NCBI GenBank assembly: GCA_035762175.1
Contig: DASTPP010000289.1
Coordinates: 1 to 26,283, forward strand
Length of the DNA: 26,283 nucleotides
Reading direction: 5' to 3'
DNA from: DASTPP01 sp035762175
Lineage (GTDB): Bacteria > Myxococcota_A > Polyangia > Polyangiales > Polyangiaceae
The position numbers were made by a program, and so were the translations under genes. Within the stretch, counting starts at the first letter, position 1. Each line of letters starts with the position of its first letter. Positions 7,806 through 15,900 of this stretch are shown piece by piece. The notes under the pieces were generated by a model. That model was given only the letters and a program-made list of their open reading frames with translations, was not told where the DNA came from and searched no databases.

Positions 7806-8264
7806 TCAACGCCCGCCTTCGCCTTCGGCCCGCAGCGCCGCCCTGACCGCCATCAGAATGCGGCCGAGCTCGTTGCGCCCTCGGCCGTCGCCGCCGTCGC
7901 CCCAAAAGTCGTCGTTCTCGGTGTGCTCGACCAGCCGCGCCTCGCCCGTCGCGAGCAGCAGAGCACGCAGCTCGGCGTGCTGACGGAACTTGGCCTCGAC
8001 CGCCTCGCGCATCACGCCGAGCTTGGCGCGCTCCCAATCGCGGCGGAGCTTGCGGCGGCGGTCGCGGCCCAGTTCGGCCGCCAGGGCCGGGCTCTTGGCC
8101 CGCCGCACCTCGTCGCGCGCGGCCTCGTCGTCGAACTTTTGCGCCTGAAAGTAGTGTTCGACCGTGGGCCAACGCTTGCCGCCGAGCGTGATCGCGTAGG
8201 GCGCGAAGTTCGACAGCTCGCCGTACTCGGCGCGCTCGCTATAGAAGTGAATGACGCCCGGCAC
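7806..8264 (-). CDS. NADAR family protein (YbiA/DUF1768-type N-glycosidase)
   Basis: The 152-residue product starts at GTG 8264 (VPGVIHFYSERAEYGELSNF). Family hallmarks are all present: FYSERAEYGELSNFAPY, the WPTVEHYFQAQKF motif, then a basic helix region and the closing DDFWGDGGDGRGRNELGRIL. NADAR proteins of the YbiA type hydrolyse the N-glycosidic bond of early riboflavin intermediates, and related members remove ADP-ribose from nucleic acids or act in conflict systems (established for the family). Length and motifs look complete, so it is probably active. It lies downstream of, and in the same orientation as, the MNIO operon, but a non-coding gap of about 120 bases separates them. Confidence 0.93.
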   Translation of the reverse strand: MPGVIHFYSERAEYGELSNFAPYAITLGGKRWPTVEHYFQAQKFDDEAARDEVRRAKSPALAAELGRDRRRKLRRDWERAKLGVMREAVEAKFRQHAELRALLLATGEARLVEHTENDDFWGDGGDGRGRNELGRILMAVRAALRAEGEGGR

Positions 8265-8385
8265 CGCCCCGAGAGTGCTAGCGCCGCGGCCCGTGCGCAA
8301 GAGGGCGGGCGGCCGCACCGCCGTCGCGGTCGAGTCGCGCCCAGGTGCCGCACCATTCGCCCGCTCTTCAACGTCGAGCCGCCGA

Positions 8386-8613
8386 CTACCGAAGACGAGG
8401 TGCGCGCCGCTTCGCGCCGAGCGCGCTCTTGACGACGAGCCGCTGGCGAAAGACCACGGCGTGCCCGAGCGCGTTGCCTTCGAGCAGCGGCACGCACCCC
8501 TGCGCCACCCGCAAGGGCACCGATCCGCCGAGCGTGCCCTCGCGCTTCTCGAGGCCGGCGAGCGGTTCGAAGGCCGAGAGCGCCTCGACCGGCGCCGGCC
8601 CCGGCTCACCCAC
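8386..8613 (-). CDS. Short third gene of the MNIO operon, possibly truncated
   Basis: GTG 8613 overlaps the stop of the TIGR04222-type gene (GTGGGTGA), a typical coupling arrangement that supports a real start. The 75 residues include LGGSVPLRVAQGCVPLLEGN and ALGHAVVFRQRLVVKSALGA, with good codon bias, then end abruptly with basic residues. Sequence on the 3' side (8265-8385) has no continuing good frame, so the gene may have lost its 3' part by deletion or frameshift; one frame (AHLVFGSRRLDVEERANG) could be the shifted continuation. Family not recognised. Confidence 0.55.
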   Translation of the reverse strand: MGEPGPAPVEALSAFEPLAGLEKREGTLGGSVPLRVAQGCVPLLEGNALGHAVVFRQRLVVKSALGAKRRAPRLR

Positions 8614-9610
8614 CGCAACCCCCGCCCCCGCCGCAGCCGCCCCCGCCGCCGCAGCCCGAGCCGCCCGACCCGCCGCTCGAGTTGTGGACGTATGCCTGCA
8701 GCGTGCCGCCCGAGTGCACGCTGGCGAGCACCGCCGCGGGCACGGCCGCGACGAACAGCGGCGCCGCCGTGAACTCGGCCACGCCGGCGATCGCCACCGC
8801 GCTCGCGACCTCGTCGGGCGTGACGCAGCGCCCCCGCCTGACCTCGTTGCGCAGCGAGACGGTGGCGCCGTCGAGCCACCGCAGGTAGCGGCTGGCGCGG
8901 GCGCTCGTGCCCCGGCCGCGCTTGACCTCGGACAACGCCGCGAAGGCCGTCAGCCCCATCATCAGCATGACCAGCAGCGAGTAGGGGCGGTTCAGGGCCT
9001 CGGCCCGCACGCACCGCACCACGCCGACGAACAGCAGGCCGAGCCCCGCCAGGGCCACCGGCAGGGCGCGCGCGATCGCGGCCCCCTCGCCTCGGAGCAG
9101 CCCCGCCCGCCCGAGGAGCGCTTGCATCTCGGGCGCGCGCCCGGCCGCGATTCGCCCCGCGGCGCCGCGCACGTCGCGGTAGGCGCCCTGTTTGCCTTCG
9201 AGCTCGCCGTGCAGTTCGCGCAAGATCGGGTCGGCGGGCGCCTCGATTGGCCCCGGCTCCGGCTCGGGGTTCACCCACCCGAGCGCGATCGCCGACGCGG
9301 TGATCGTCTCGGCGAGGCCGTCCGTGCCCGCCCGCAGGTACGCGATGGGCCACGCGTCTTCGGCCCGGGGCACCAGCCCGATGGCGAGCCGGCGCGTAGG
9401 CTCGCTGCCCGGCGCGCGGTAGGGCGGGGTGCCGGGCTCCGCGGCGGCGTCGGCGATGCCCTCGGCTTCGCCCGCCTCGCGCGCCGAGGCCAGCCCCTCG
9501 CCGACGAGCCGCGCGGCCCACCGCGCCGCCAGGCACGCGGCGAAGAACAGGACCAGAAAGCCCGGCCCGCTCGAGATGTTGAACGGCCAAACGTCGTAGA
9601 GTGCTTCCAT
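8606..9610 (-). CDS. TIGR04222-type membrane protein with C-terminal Gly-Cys tail
   Basis: The 334-residue integral membrane protein has a first hydrophobic helix near residues 17-34 (FLVLFFAACLAARWAARL), two central ones (ARALPVALAGLGLLFVGVV and LLVMLMMGLTAFAAL), and a last one (TAAPLFVAAVPAAVLASV) before a low-complexity end. The tail is Ser/Gly-rich and finishes with Cys at 320, 326 and 332, each pair separated by five Gly. The conserved-looking RYLRWLDGATVSLRNEVRRG and this Gly-rich, Cys-spaced tail match the TIGR04222 domain family as I remember it. The gene starts 23 bases after the DUF692 gene ends and overlaps the next gene, so the three are one operon. Function unproven; the Cys tail is an attractive substrate for the neighbouring oxidase (inference). 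Confidence 0.85.
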   Translation of the reverse strand: MEALYDVWPFNISSGPGFLVLFFAACLAARWAARLVGEGLASAREAGEAEGIADAAAEPGTPPYRAPGSEPTRRLAIGLVPRAEDAWPIAYLRAGTDGLAETITASAIALGWVNPEPEPGPIEAPADPILRELHGELEGKQGAYRDVRGAAGRIAAGRAPEMQALLGRAGLLRGEGAAIARALPVALAGLGLLFVGVVRCVRAEALNRPYSLLVMLMMGLTAFAALSEVKRGRGTSARASRYLRWLDGATVSLRNEVRRGRCVTPDEVASAVAIAGVAEFTAAPLFVAAVPAAVLASVHSGGTLQAYVHNSSGGSGGSGCGGGGGCGGGGGCGG

Positions 9611-9633
9611 CGCGTCCCTCCTCGCTCACCGGT

Positions 9634-11013
9634 TCATCGCCCGCGGAGGCGCACGGCCGACGACCGGCCGAACCCCTTCCACGCCCAGACCGTGTCGCCG
9701 CCCTCGAGCACCTCGCGCCCCGCCCAGGGGAGGGCCCGGGGCCGCGGCCCCTCGGGGCCGCCGGCGAAGCGCGCGCGCAAACACAGCATGTCCCTCGCCG
9801 CCGCGCGGGCGAGATCGGGCTCGCGCCGCGACGCCGCGGCGATGCGCATCGCGTCGGCGACCGCGTTCATCGCCGGCAAGCGCGGCGCCCGCGCGAGCCG
9901 CCCCAGCGCGAGCGCCCTCTCGGGCGCGACGCGAGGGCCGAGCGACGGCAAGAGCGGCAGCGCGTCGTCGGCCCGCTTCTTCTCGAGCACCGAGCGCGCC
10001 CGCAAAAGCGCCGCCCCCGCCCCCGCATCGACGTCGGTCAACCGCCGCGCGAGCTCCGCCTGCGCCTCTACGAGCCCCACCGCCCTGTCTTCCCCCCTCC
10101 CCGGGGGCGGGGGCAGGGGGGGAGGGCCCTCACGGCCCGCGATCGTTTCGCCGCCGCCCCTCCCCGGAGGGCGGGCGCGCGGAGGCGGGCCCCCGCCGCC
10201 CCCTGCCCACATCGCCCGGAGCCGATCGATTTCGGCGAGCACCGCAGGCACGTCATCGAACGCGTCGTCGCGCTCGAGGAGCACCGCGGCGTCGGGGCGC
10301 GCCCCGAGCACGCGCTCGACGAGCTCGAACACCGCCTCGGGCACGGGGTGGGCGTGCGTATCGTAATAAAAGCCGCACTCGAAGACGCCGCCCGCCACGT
10401 GCACCATGCGCACGCGCTCGAGCGGGTAGTCGGCGAGCAGCGCGAGAGGGTCGAGGCCGGCGTTGCGGGCGTTCGCGTAGAGGTTGCCGACGTCGAGCAA
10501 GAGCTCACACCCGGTGGCCCGAGCGATCTCGTGGTAGAACGCGCCCTCGCCCATCTCGTGGTCGGCCCAGAGGAACGCCCTCGCGACGTTCTCGAGCAAG
10601 AGCGGCACGTCGGGCAAGTGGCGGCGCAGGGCGACGACGTTGCGCGCGACGACCTTGACCGCCTCGCGCGTCATCGGCAGCTCGGTCAGGTGGCCGATCT
10701 CGCGGCCGCCCGCGCGCACGAACGACACGTGCTCGCTCACCAGCGGCGCCCGCAGCTCGCGCGCGAGCTTGCCGAACTCGCGCGCCCGCCCCTCATCGAG
10801 CCCGTCGGCGCCGCCGAGCGACAGCTTCACCCCGTGCGGCACGACCGGCCAGAGCTCGGCCACCGCCAGCGCCTCGCGCCGCGCCGCGCCGTCGCGGCAC
10901 GCCTCGGCGACGACCTCGACGAAGTCGACCCGCCCCGGCGCCCCGAGCAGCGCCGCCGCGAGCCGGGGCCGAAAGCCGAGGCCGACACCCCTCACCTCGC
11001 GCATGAATGCCAC
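9634..11013 (-). CDS. MNIO / DUF692 multinuclear non-heme iron oxidase with C-terminal extension
   Basis: The 459-residue product has DUF692 TIM-barrel motifs in order: GVGLGFRPRL, VPHGVKLSLG (H60), SEHVSFV (E94, H95), LLLENV (E141), LLDVGNLYANARN (D174, N177), VHVAGG (H205), YDTHAHPVPEAVF (D218, H220, H222) and LLERDD (E247). All expected iron ligands appear present. MNIO enzymes (for example MbnB, TglH, ChrH) oxidatively modify Cys or other residues of ribosomal peptides, usually with a partner protein (established). After about residue 268 there is a Pro/Gly/Arg-rich insertion coded by palindromic DNA, then an Ala-rich C-terminal domain of about 150 residues. GTG 11013 and ATG 11004 are both possible starts. 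It is first in an operon with the TIGR04222-type gene. No separate RiPP partner protein or small precursor is seen next to it. Confidence 0.93.
   Translation of the reverse strand: MAFMREVRGVGLGFRPRLAAALLGAPGRVDFVEVVAEACRDGAARREALAVAELWPVVPHGVKLSLGGADGLDEGRAREFGKLARELRAPLVSEHVSFVRAGGREIGHLTELPMTREAVKVVARNVVALRRHLPDVPLLLENVARAFLWADHEMGEGAFYHEIARATGCELLLDVGNLYANARNAGLDPLALLADYPLERVRMVHVAGGVFECGFYYDTHAHPVPEAVFELVERVLGARPDAAVLLERDDAFDDVPAVLAEIDRLRAMWAGGGGGPPPRARPPGRGGGETIAGREGPPPLPPPPGRGEDRAVGLVEAQAELARRLTDVDAGAGAALLRARSVLEKKRADDALPLLPSLGPRVAPERALALGRLARAPRLPAMNAVADAMRIAAASRREPDLARAAARDMLCLRARFAGGPEGPRPRALPWAGREVLEGGDTVWAWKGFGRSSAVRLRGR
10093..10205. repeat. GC palindromic insertion inside the DUF692 gene
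   Basis: Runs such as CCCCCCTCCCCGGGGGCGGG near 10093 and CCCCTCCCCGGAGGGCGGGC near 10160 form two adjacent self-complementary blocks. They encode a Pro/Gly/Arg linker (PPPRARPPGRGGG and PPPLPPPPGRGED) between the TIM-barrel and the C-terminal domain. The reading frame stays open. This resembles small palindromic repeats that insert in frame in high-GC genomes. Confidence 0.5.
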
Positions 11014-11180
11014 CCGAGCCCATCCCTGGGGGCACCCCGCCGCGCCGGCTAGCCGACTTCACCGCGATGTCACCGAACTCGGCAGAATTTTCTATCCGCC
11101 CAGTTCACCCTCCGCGGCCCGCCGCCATTGCCACCGGCGCCGCTATTGCGACGAACGCTCGCGGCCGAAGCGGAAGGGGC

Positions 11181-11199
11181 GGGCCGTTGCCCCCGGCCC
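11181..11199 (-). terminator. Hairpin directly after the XRE gene stop
   Basis: GGGCCG and CGGCCC flank a 7-base loop (TTGCCCC on the plus strand), immediately after the TGA at 11202-11200. There is no T-tract, so it is a weak candidate for an intrinsic terminator or an mRNA 3' stabiliser. Confidence 0.4.
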
Positions 11200-11622
11200 T
11201 CACGGCTTTGTGAATGCCTTCAAGAGCCGCTGCAGTTCCTTCGCCCTCGCCAGCCAGTCCTCGAGCGGCAGGTCATACGGCGGCTGCTCCAAGCGCAACG
11301 CCGCCGCGACCGGGGGCGGCACGCTGCCTTGCAGGAGGGCGAGGGCCTGCTCGCGGCGAGGAAAGGGGTTTGGCAAGGGCGTCGGGCTCCCGCCCGCCTT
11401 CGAGGCCTCGTCGGGGGCGCCTTCGCCCGTCAGGAGCCACTCCAAGCGGACGCCGGCCGCGGCGGCGAGGGCTTTCGCCGCGCGCGCGCCCAGCCCCCGC
11501 TCGCCGTTCAGCACGAGCGCGATGTGCGCCCCGCTCAGGCCGGCGGCCCGCGCCAGGGCGCGGCGGCTTCGAAAGCCTCGATGCTCGAGGATCCAGGCAA
11601 TGCGCTCACCGAGCGGCCCCAC
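11200..11622 (-). CDS. XRE-family helix-turn-helix transcriptional regulator
   Basis: The 140-residue product starts at GTG 11622, with GGAGA six bases upstream. Residues 5-65 form a Cro/CI-type five-helix HTH: LGERIAWILEHRGFRSRRAL, ARAAGLSGAHIALVLNGERG, then LAAAAGVRLEWLLTGEG, the usual end of the domain. The C-terminal half is helical with no recognised domain (LPLEDWLARAKELQRLLKAF). Palindromes at 11665-11697 lie just upstream in the gap before the next plus-strand sequence and are probably its operators. It may autoregulate and may control neighbouring genes. It is downstream of no operon and transcribed towards the DUF692 operon, but ends about 190 bases before it. Confidence 0.9.
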   Translation of the reverse strand: MGPLGERIAWILEHRGFRSRRALARAAGLSGAHIALVLNGERGLGARAAKALAAAAGVRLEWLLTGEGAPDEASKAGGSPTPLPNPFPRREQALALLQGSVPPPVAAALRLEQPPYDLPLEDWLARAKELQRLLKAFTKP

Positions 11623-11664
11623 GCCCGTCTCCTACCACAGGGCGGCCCTCAATAGACATCGATT

Positions 11665-11698
11665 GTCAACTTTTGTTGACTGAGCAACGGTTTTGCTC
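11665..11698. promoter_or_regulatory. Two adjacent palindromes, likely XRE operators
   Basis: GTCAAC-TTTT-GTTGAC (11665-11680) is a perfect inverted repeat. It is followed one base later by GAGCAA-CGGTT-TTGCTC (11682-11698), also perfect. Both lie in an AT-rich gap upstream of the XRE gene. On the minus strand TTGACA overlaps the first palindrome and could be a -35 box, though no good -10 is seen at the expected distance. Confidence 0.6.
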
Positions 11699-12336
11699 TT
11701 AGCGTGTGGCGGTTGAGCCCGCCTTTGTCGCCACACGCAGGAGGGAGAGACTGTGAGGTTTGGCAAGCCAGGAGAAGGGCCGGTCTGCGGAACGCTCTCT
11801 AGCCGACGTCTTGTCGGAGCGTGGAAGGCGTCGACGGCCCGAGCGAAGCGGTCCCGAGGGCGGGGGTCGAACGGCGCCCTGCGCCTCATGGGCCGCCTTG
11901 GCGGGCTTCGATGGGAGCGACGAGCCCGCGCCGGGTGGTGTTGGAAATGCAGCGCTTGCGCCGTTCGATCGAATTGCTCCAGAATCGATCGAACGGAATT
12001 CGAGCTCCGCAGAAGGTCGCCTGGACCAACTTGGTTCTGCAGAGCGCCGCCAGGATTGCCCGAGAGCGGCGGCCGGTTGCACAAAGAGTCCGCCTGTTGG
12101 CACACCGAGGCGCGGTCGCTTTCTGGCACAAAGAGTGGGCCAAGACGAGGAACCCGACGGGGTCTTCTTCACTTGGGAGGCCGCGGGGGCTCGCTGGCGG
12201 CGCTTGTCTTGTCCCCCCTGGACTCGAACTGAGGTGGGCGTCGGCTGAGGGTAGTGCGGGACCGGTGCCCGCGAGGCGTGGTGGCCGCGCAGGTGGGCAC
12301 TGCCGTTGGTACTGGAAATTGCTGCTGTTACCTGAG

Positions 12337-12437
12337 GCCGGGCGCCGGCGCGCGTCGGACCGTCCCGCTCGGGTCGACGCGGAGGCCGGGCTGGCGTGCG
12401 TTCCGTTGTCAATGGAAATCGACGCCAAATGCCGAAG
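12337..12437 (+). repeat. Dispersed repeat R1, copy 1 (diverged)
   Basis: It shares GGCGCCGGCGCGCGTCGG, CGGGTCGACGCGGAGGCCGG, TTCCGTTGTCA and ATCGACGCCAAA with the near-identical copies at 20082-20208 and 22975-23103, in the same orientation. Its first ~20 bases do not match the other copies and it carries more substitutions. Confidence 0.75.
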
Positions 12438-12640
12438 TGCCCAAATTCTTGTCTCGGCCCCTCTCCGCCCTCGGCCGATTCTGGCCGCCGGGTCGCCTAG
12501 ACTTAACAGCCTGGTTCTCGGCGAAAGCGACATGTTCCCCGCCATGGGGCAGGCACACACCGGCACTCGTCCGGGCTTCGGGGGAACGTGACACGATTCT
12601 GGCGTGCCTCCGTGGGAAGGATCGATAGATGGAGCGCGCA

Positions 12641-12725
12641 CGTCGACCCGGCCTGCTCGCGTCGGTGCGGGCGCCGCGCGGCGCGTCTCTTCCGCTGATA
12701 CCGGAAACCACCGCCGAATGCCAAG
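12641..12725 (+). repeat. Dispersed repeat R1, degenerate copy
   Basis: The end segment CCGCTGATACCGGAAACCAC then CGCCGAATGCC aligns with CCGTTGTCAATGGAAATCGA then CGCCAAATGCC of copy 1. The preceding GC-rich block contains GTCGAC and GCGCCGCGCG, as in the other copies. Orientation is the same. Similarity is weak, so this is an old relic. Confidence 0.4.
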
Positions 12726-12732
12726 GGGAACA

Positions 12733-12754
12733 AGGTCAGGTCAGGTCAGGTCAG
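12733..12754. repeat. AGGTC pentanucleotide microsatellite
   Basis: Four perfect AGGTC units plus AG. Not a multiple of three and in non-coding sequence, so it could vary by slippage without affecting a protein. Confidence 0.8.
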
Positions 12755-12796
12755 CCTGGCCAACGTAGGGTACTTACCACCAGTATGAACTTAACG

Positions 12797-12862
12797 GTAC
12801 GGCATCAAAACCATGTCGTACTTGAAGAGTCCCTAGCGTCTGAGAGTTATGCCGCATAGCTC
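12797..12862 (+). promoter_or_regulatory. Two palindromes in the leader of the 1370-residue gene
   Basis: GTACGGCAT (12797-12805) and ATGTCGTAC (12813-12821) form an inverted repeat with 8 of 9 pairs and a 7-base loop. Further on, GAGTTATGCCGCATAGCTC (12844-12862) is a 19-base near-perfect palindrome. Both lie 130-190 bases upstream of ATG 12989 in AT-richer DNA and are candidate operator or leader structures. No -35/-10 pair is certain. Confidence 0.4.
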
Positions 12863-12988
12863 GGTGCTGCCAAGTCATCTGACCTTGAGGCCCCATATGA
12901 GCCTGCCTTTGCAGCCCCAGCGCTCGTGTCTTGGCAAGGTGCCCATGGCTGGCGAATTGAGCGCCGGCGGTGCTGGAGGAATGTCGAT

Positions 12989-15900
12989 ATGAGAACCCCG
13001 AACGACAGGTCGTTGCCTCCGGTGGGTACGGCTGAGGTCGCCCAGAAAGGCAAGCCCGAAGAGGTGCCACCAGGGCGGCGGGAGAACGCCAAGGGCCGCC
13101 GCCGGTGGTGGTGGTGGGTTGCGCCGACCTCATTCGCGATCGCCGCGGTGCTCGGTTCCCTCATTGTCTGGTATCGGCTGCCGACCCTCGGGAATATGAC
13201 ATACCACATGTCGCGGCCGGAGAACCTTACAGGTGACGAGGCGTTGGGGAGGGCGCTCCAGGGGCTCCCGGCGGCCACGGACGCGCGGATTCAACAGTTC
13301 GTCGAGGCCCTAGAGGGACTCCTCCTCATAACACCGACGAGTGATGAGGTGAACAGCGCCGACGCGTCGGCCGCGATGATTCAACTCGAGAGCGACCAGT
13401 CGGAGATCGTCAAGCTGCCCGTCAAGCTGCCCGTCGATCACTACCTCTTCGAGTGGAGGCCCGCCGACAGGGTTCGGTCATCATCCTACAAACTCAATCT
13501 TGAGCTCAGCGAAAGCACAGAGCGCGACGAGAAGGCGAAGCGTGATGTTAGCATTCGCATCAACAAGATCGATCGGAATGACGAGAAGAGGCTCCTCGTG
13601 ACCATCGCCCTGGCAGATATCGCCGATAGCGGGGGTAGGAAGAGCGAGAGGGTGTGCGAGCGCGAGTTTGGCAGCAATGAACCCATCCTTGATCAGGGGC
13701 ACGTCAACCTGGCTCCCCTAGTCGACGCTATCGCTGCCTGTGTGCTGGTTGATCACATTCGGATAACCGCCAAGTCTGCGAAGGAAGACGAGTTGAAGGC
13801 GGCCGATCAGACCCTCGGTGGGCGTTTCCGCCGTGCTCTTGGCCTCGCCGTGAAAGGAGACGATCGAGAGGCGGCAAAGCAGTTCGGCGAGGTGTACCAG
13901 CCGATCTTGGATCTTGGGGACAGCAACCGACAGCGGGCGCTCCTCTCGGGCATCGAACGATACCACACGTTCACCAAGACCTGGAGGGAGCAGCCCGGCG
14001 ACGCGGAGGGAATACTGAACACAGCGGTTCATGAATTTCACGAGGCCGCCGGCGGTGACATGACCGACTACCGGACCCCTCGCTATCCGCTGGGTGAGTA
14101 CCTCCTCGTTCATGCCGAGACAGCGCGGCGGCTCGGCGCTTCGCGATCGAAGCTCGACGACTTCGAGTCCCACCTGGCGCGCGCATTCAATGTAATGCCG
14201 TACTCCTGCGCGCCGTGGGCCCGAGCCATGGGGCTGCAGGCCGCGAGCAAGCTAGCGGAGGCAAGGAGCGTATGGGAAAGTTTCGAAAACACGACGAATC
14301 TGTGCAGGCCGGTGGAAGTAGACGAGGCTCGCCGAAAGGCAAACGATGGTGGTAAAAGTATTCGCCAAAAAGCGGACACGCGTCGTAAAGAGCTGGTGCA
14401 AGCGCGGCTCATCGCGACCCGCTGGCTCGCCGGGGAATGGGCCAAGGCGCTCGAGGGCCGGAATCTCGACGTTCGACTCCATTCAGACGATCCCATCGAG
14501 TGGTCAGCCTCACACTTCGAGTCTGCCGTCGATCACTTCTTGGTCTACTTGAGGGTACAGAATGCCCTCGAAGTCGGGCTAGTGATGCATGGAATTGTGG
14601 GTTTTGTCGAAGGGGGCCTCCGCCCCATCCGCGACGCGGCAAGTCAGCTGGTGAAAGACCAGCACGATGAAGACCTCCAGTCCAAGCTCACGGTGCTCGA
14701 TGACGCGCTCACTAACTGCCGCACTCTGAACACCTGCGACCAGCTACGTAACGTGGTGGTCTCTTTCCTCCCGCAAGTAGCGAAACTGTCTCGCGAGCGC
14801 GCGCTGACGTTGCTTGAGGAGGCTGACAAGAAGCTCGGGCAGCTCAAGGCCACCTCTCAGAGGGCAACCGTAGGCGCGTTGGACAAGAGTCGCTCGAAGG
14901 GCGACGGAGAGCGGGCAAGGGAGCAAAGGATCAACGAGCTTCGGGCGTGGATCCTCATCGTTCGTCTCAAGCTTCAATGCTTGGGGGGACACGAGGAGAG
15001 TACCCGAGACGGCCTGTCCTCATTGTCTTCGTTGCTGAATGAGTCCGCTCAGGTGCTCAAGCACTCGGTCTCCGGCGGCGATCTAGCTGAGGCACTCTCC
15101 TCCTGCGCACTGACGTTTGCGAGCGCCTCGACCAAGGCGGGAGGGAAGCTGTTGGAGGCGCGGCGAAACGCACTGATGACAGAGGCATGGGCGTGGAATC
15201 CGCCAGCCCCGGTTGACGCGTTCAATTTCGAGAAGATCCTCTGGAGTAACGACGTCGGAGTGATTCCAGAGGCAGCACCCGCCATGGTGCTCCTGCGCTT
15301 CGCGACAATCTGGCCTGCGGTCGACACGTTCGCTGGGTTCTCAGTGCCGAGCAGAGATTGCGTCGAGAGAGCTCGCAAGAGGGCCAGCCGCGCGTTCATC
15401 GCGAGAAGCTTCGAGTCTGTACGCACGAGTATCTGGAATTGCATTCTTAGAGAAGATGATCGAAAGGCTCTCGCGGGGAACGTCGGCTTGGCGCTGACGC
15501 AAGAGCTCTTGCGCCCCGCGTCGGAGGGGTTCCAGCAGCCGCTCACCTGCTGGGAGATCCTGGCGCTCCGCAAGTGCCGCCCTGAGCATGCGGCTGACCC
15601 CGTGCCGGAACGCTGTGCCTCGGTTGCCCCCCCCACGTGCGTGGTCGACGACGAACGTAAGGTGTACGAAAATCAGTTGAGCCCGCCCGAGTCGCTTGCC
15701 CAGATGTACGATCGCGTTGACGAGGCAGTGCGGCGTGCGGAGGAAGCACGAGACCATCTCAACGATCAGGTGACCCGAGGGCTCTCCTACCTTCTGGCTC
15801 ACTTCGCTGACGCAGCGCTCAGCACTGGGGGCCTAGCCCACCCTCGAGAGCCTGCGGTCGCCAACCCTCGCGTTCGGCTCGCTGCGCTCCGCTTGGTCGC

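Larger units (their letters stand above)
11699..12988. other. Orphan 1.3-kb region without a convincing gene
   Basis: A good ribosome-binding-like AGGAGGGAG precedes GTG 11753, whose frame is open to 12232 (159 codons), but the product (MRFGKPGEGPVCGTLSSRR...) is basic and Cys/Trp-rich with poor codon bias. Better third-position GC appears first in another frame (11760 to about 11930, SAERSLADVLSERGRRRR) and then in a third (about 11935-12160, VLEMQRLRRSIELLQNRSN and VRLLAHRGAVAFWHKEW). That would fit a decayed gene with frameshifts. No family is recognised. Further right are repeat R1 copies, an AGGTC microsatellite and two palindromes before the gene at 12989. Confidence 0.4.

Noticed and set aside
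8345..10366. 673-codon plus-strand open frame opposite the MNIO operon
   Set aside because: Composition is that of an antisense shadow; the minus strand encodes recognisable MNIO and TIGR04222-type proteins in the same place.
12733..12754. CRISPR-like or iteron-like array
   Set aside because: Only a 5-bp microsatellite of about four units; no spacers, and no replication gene nearby.
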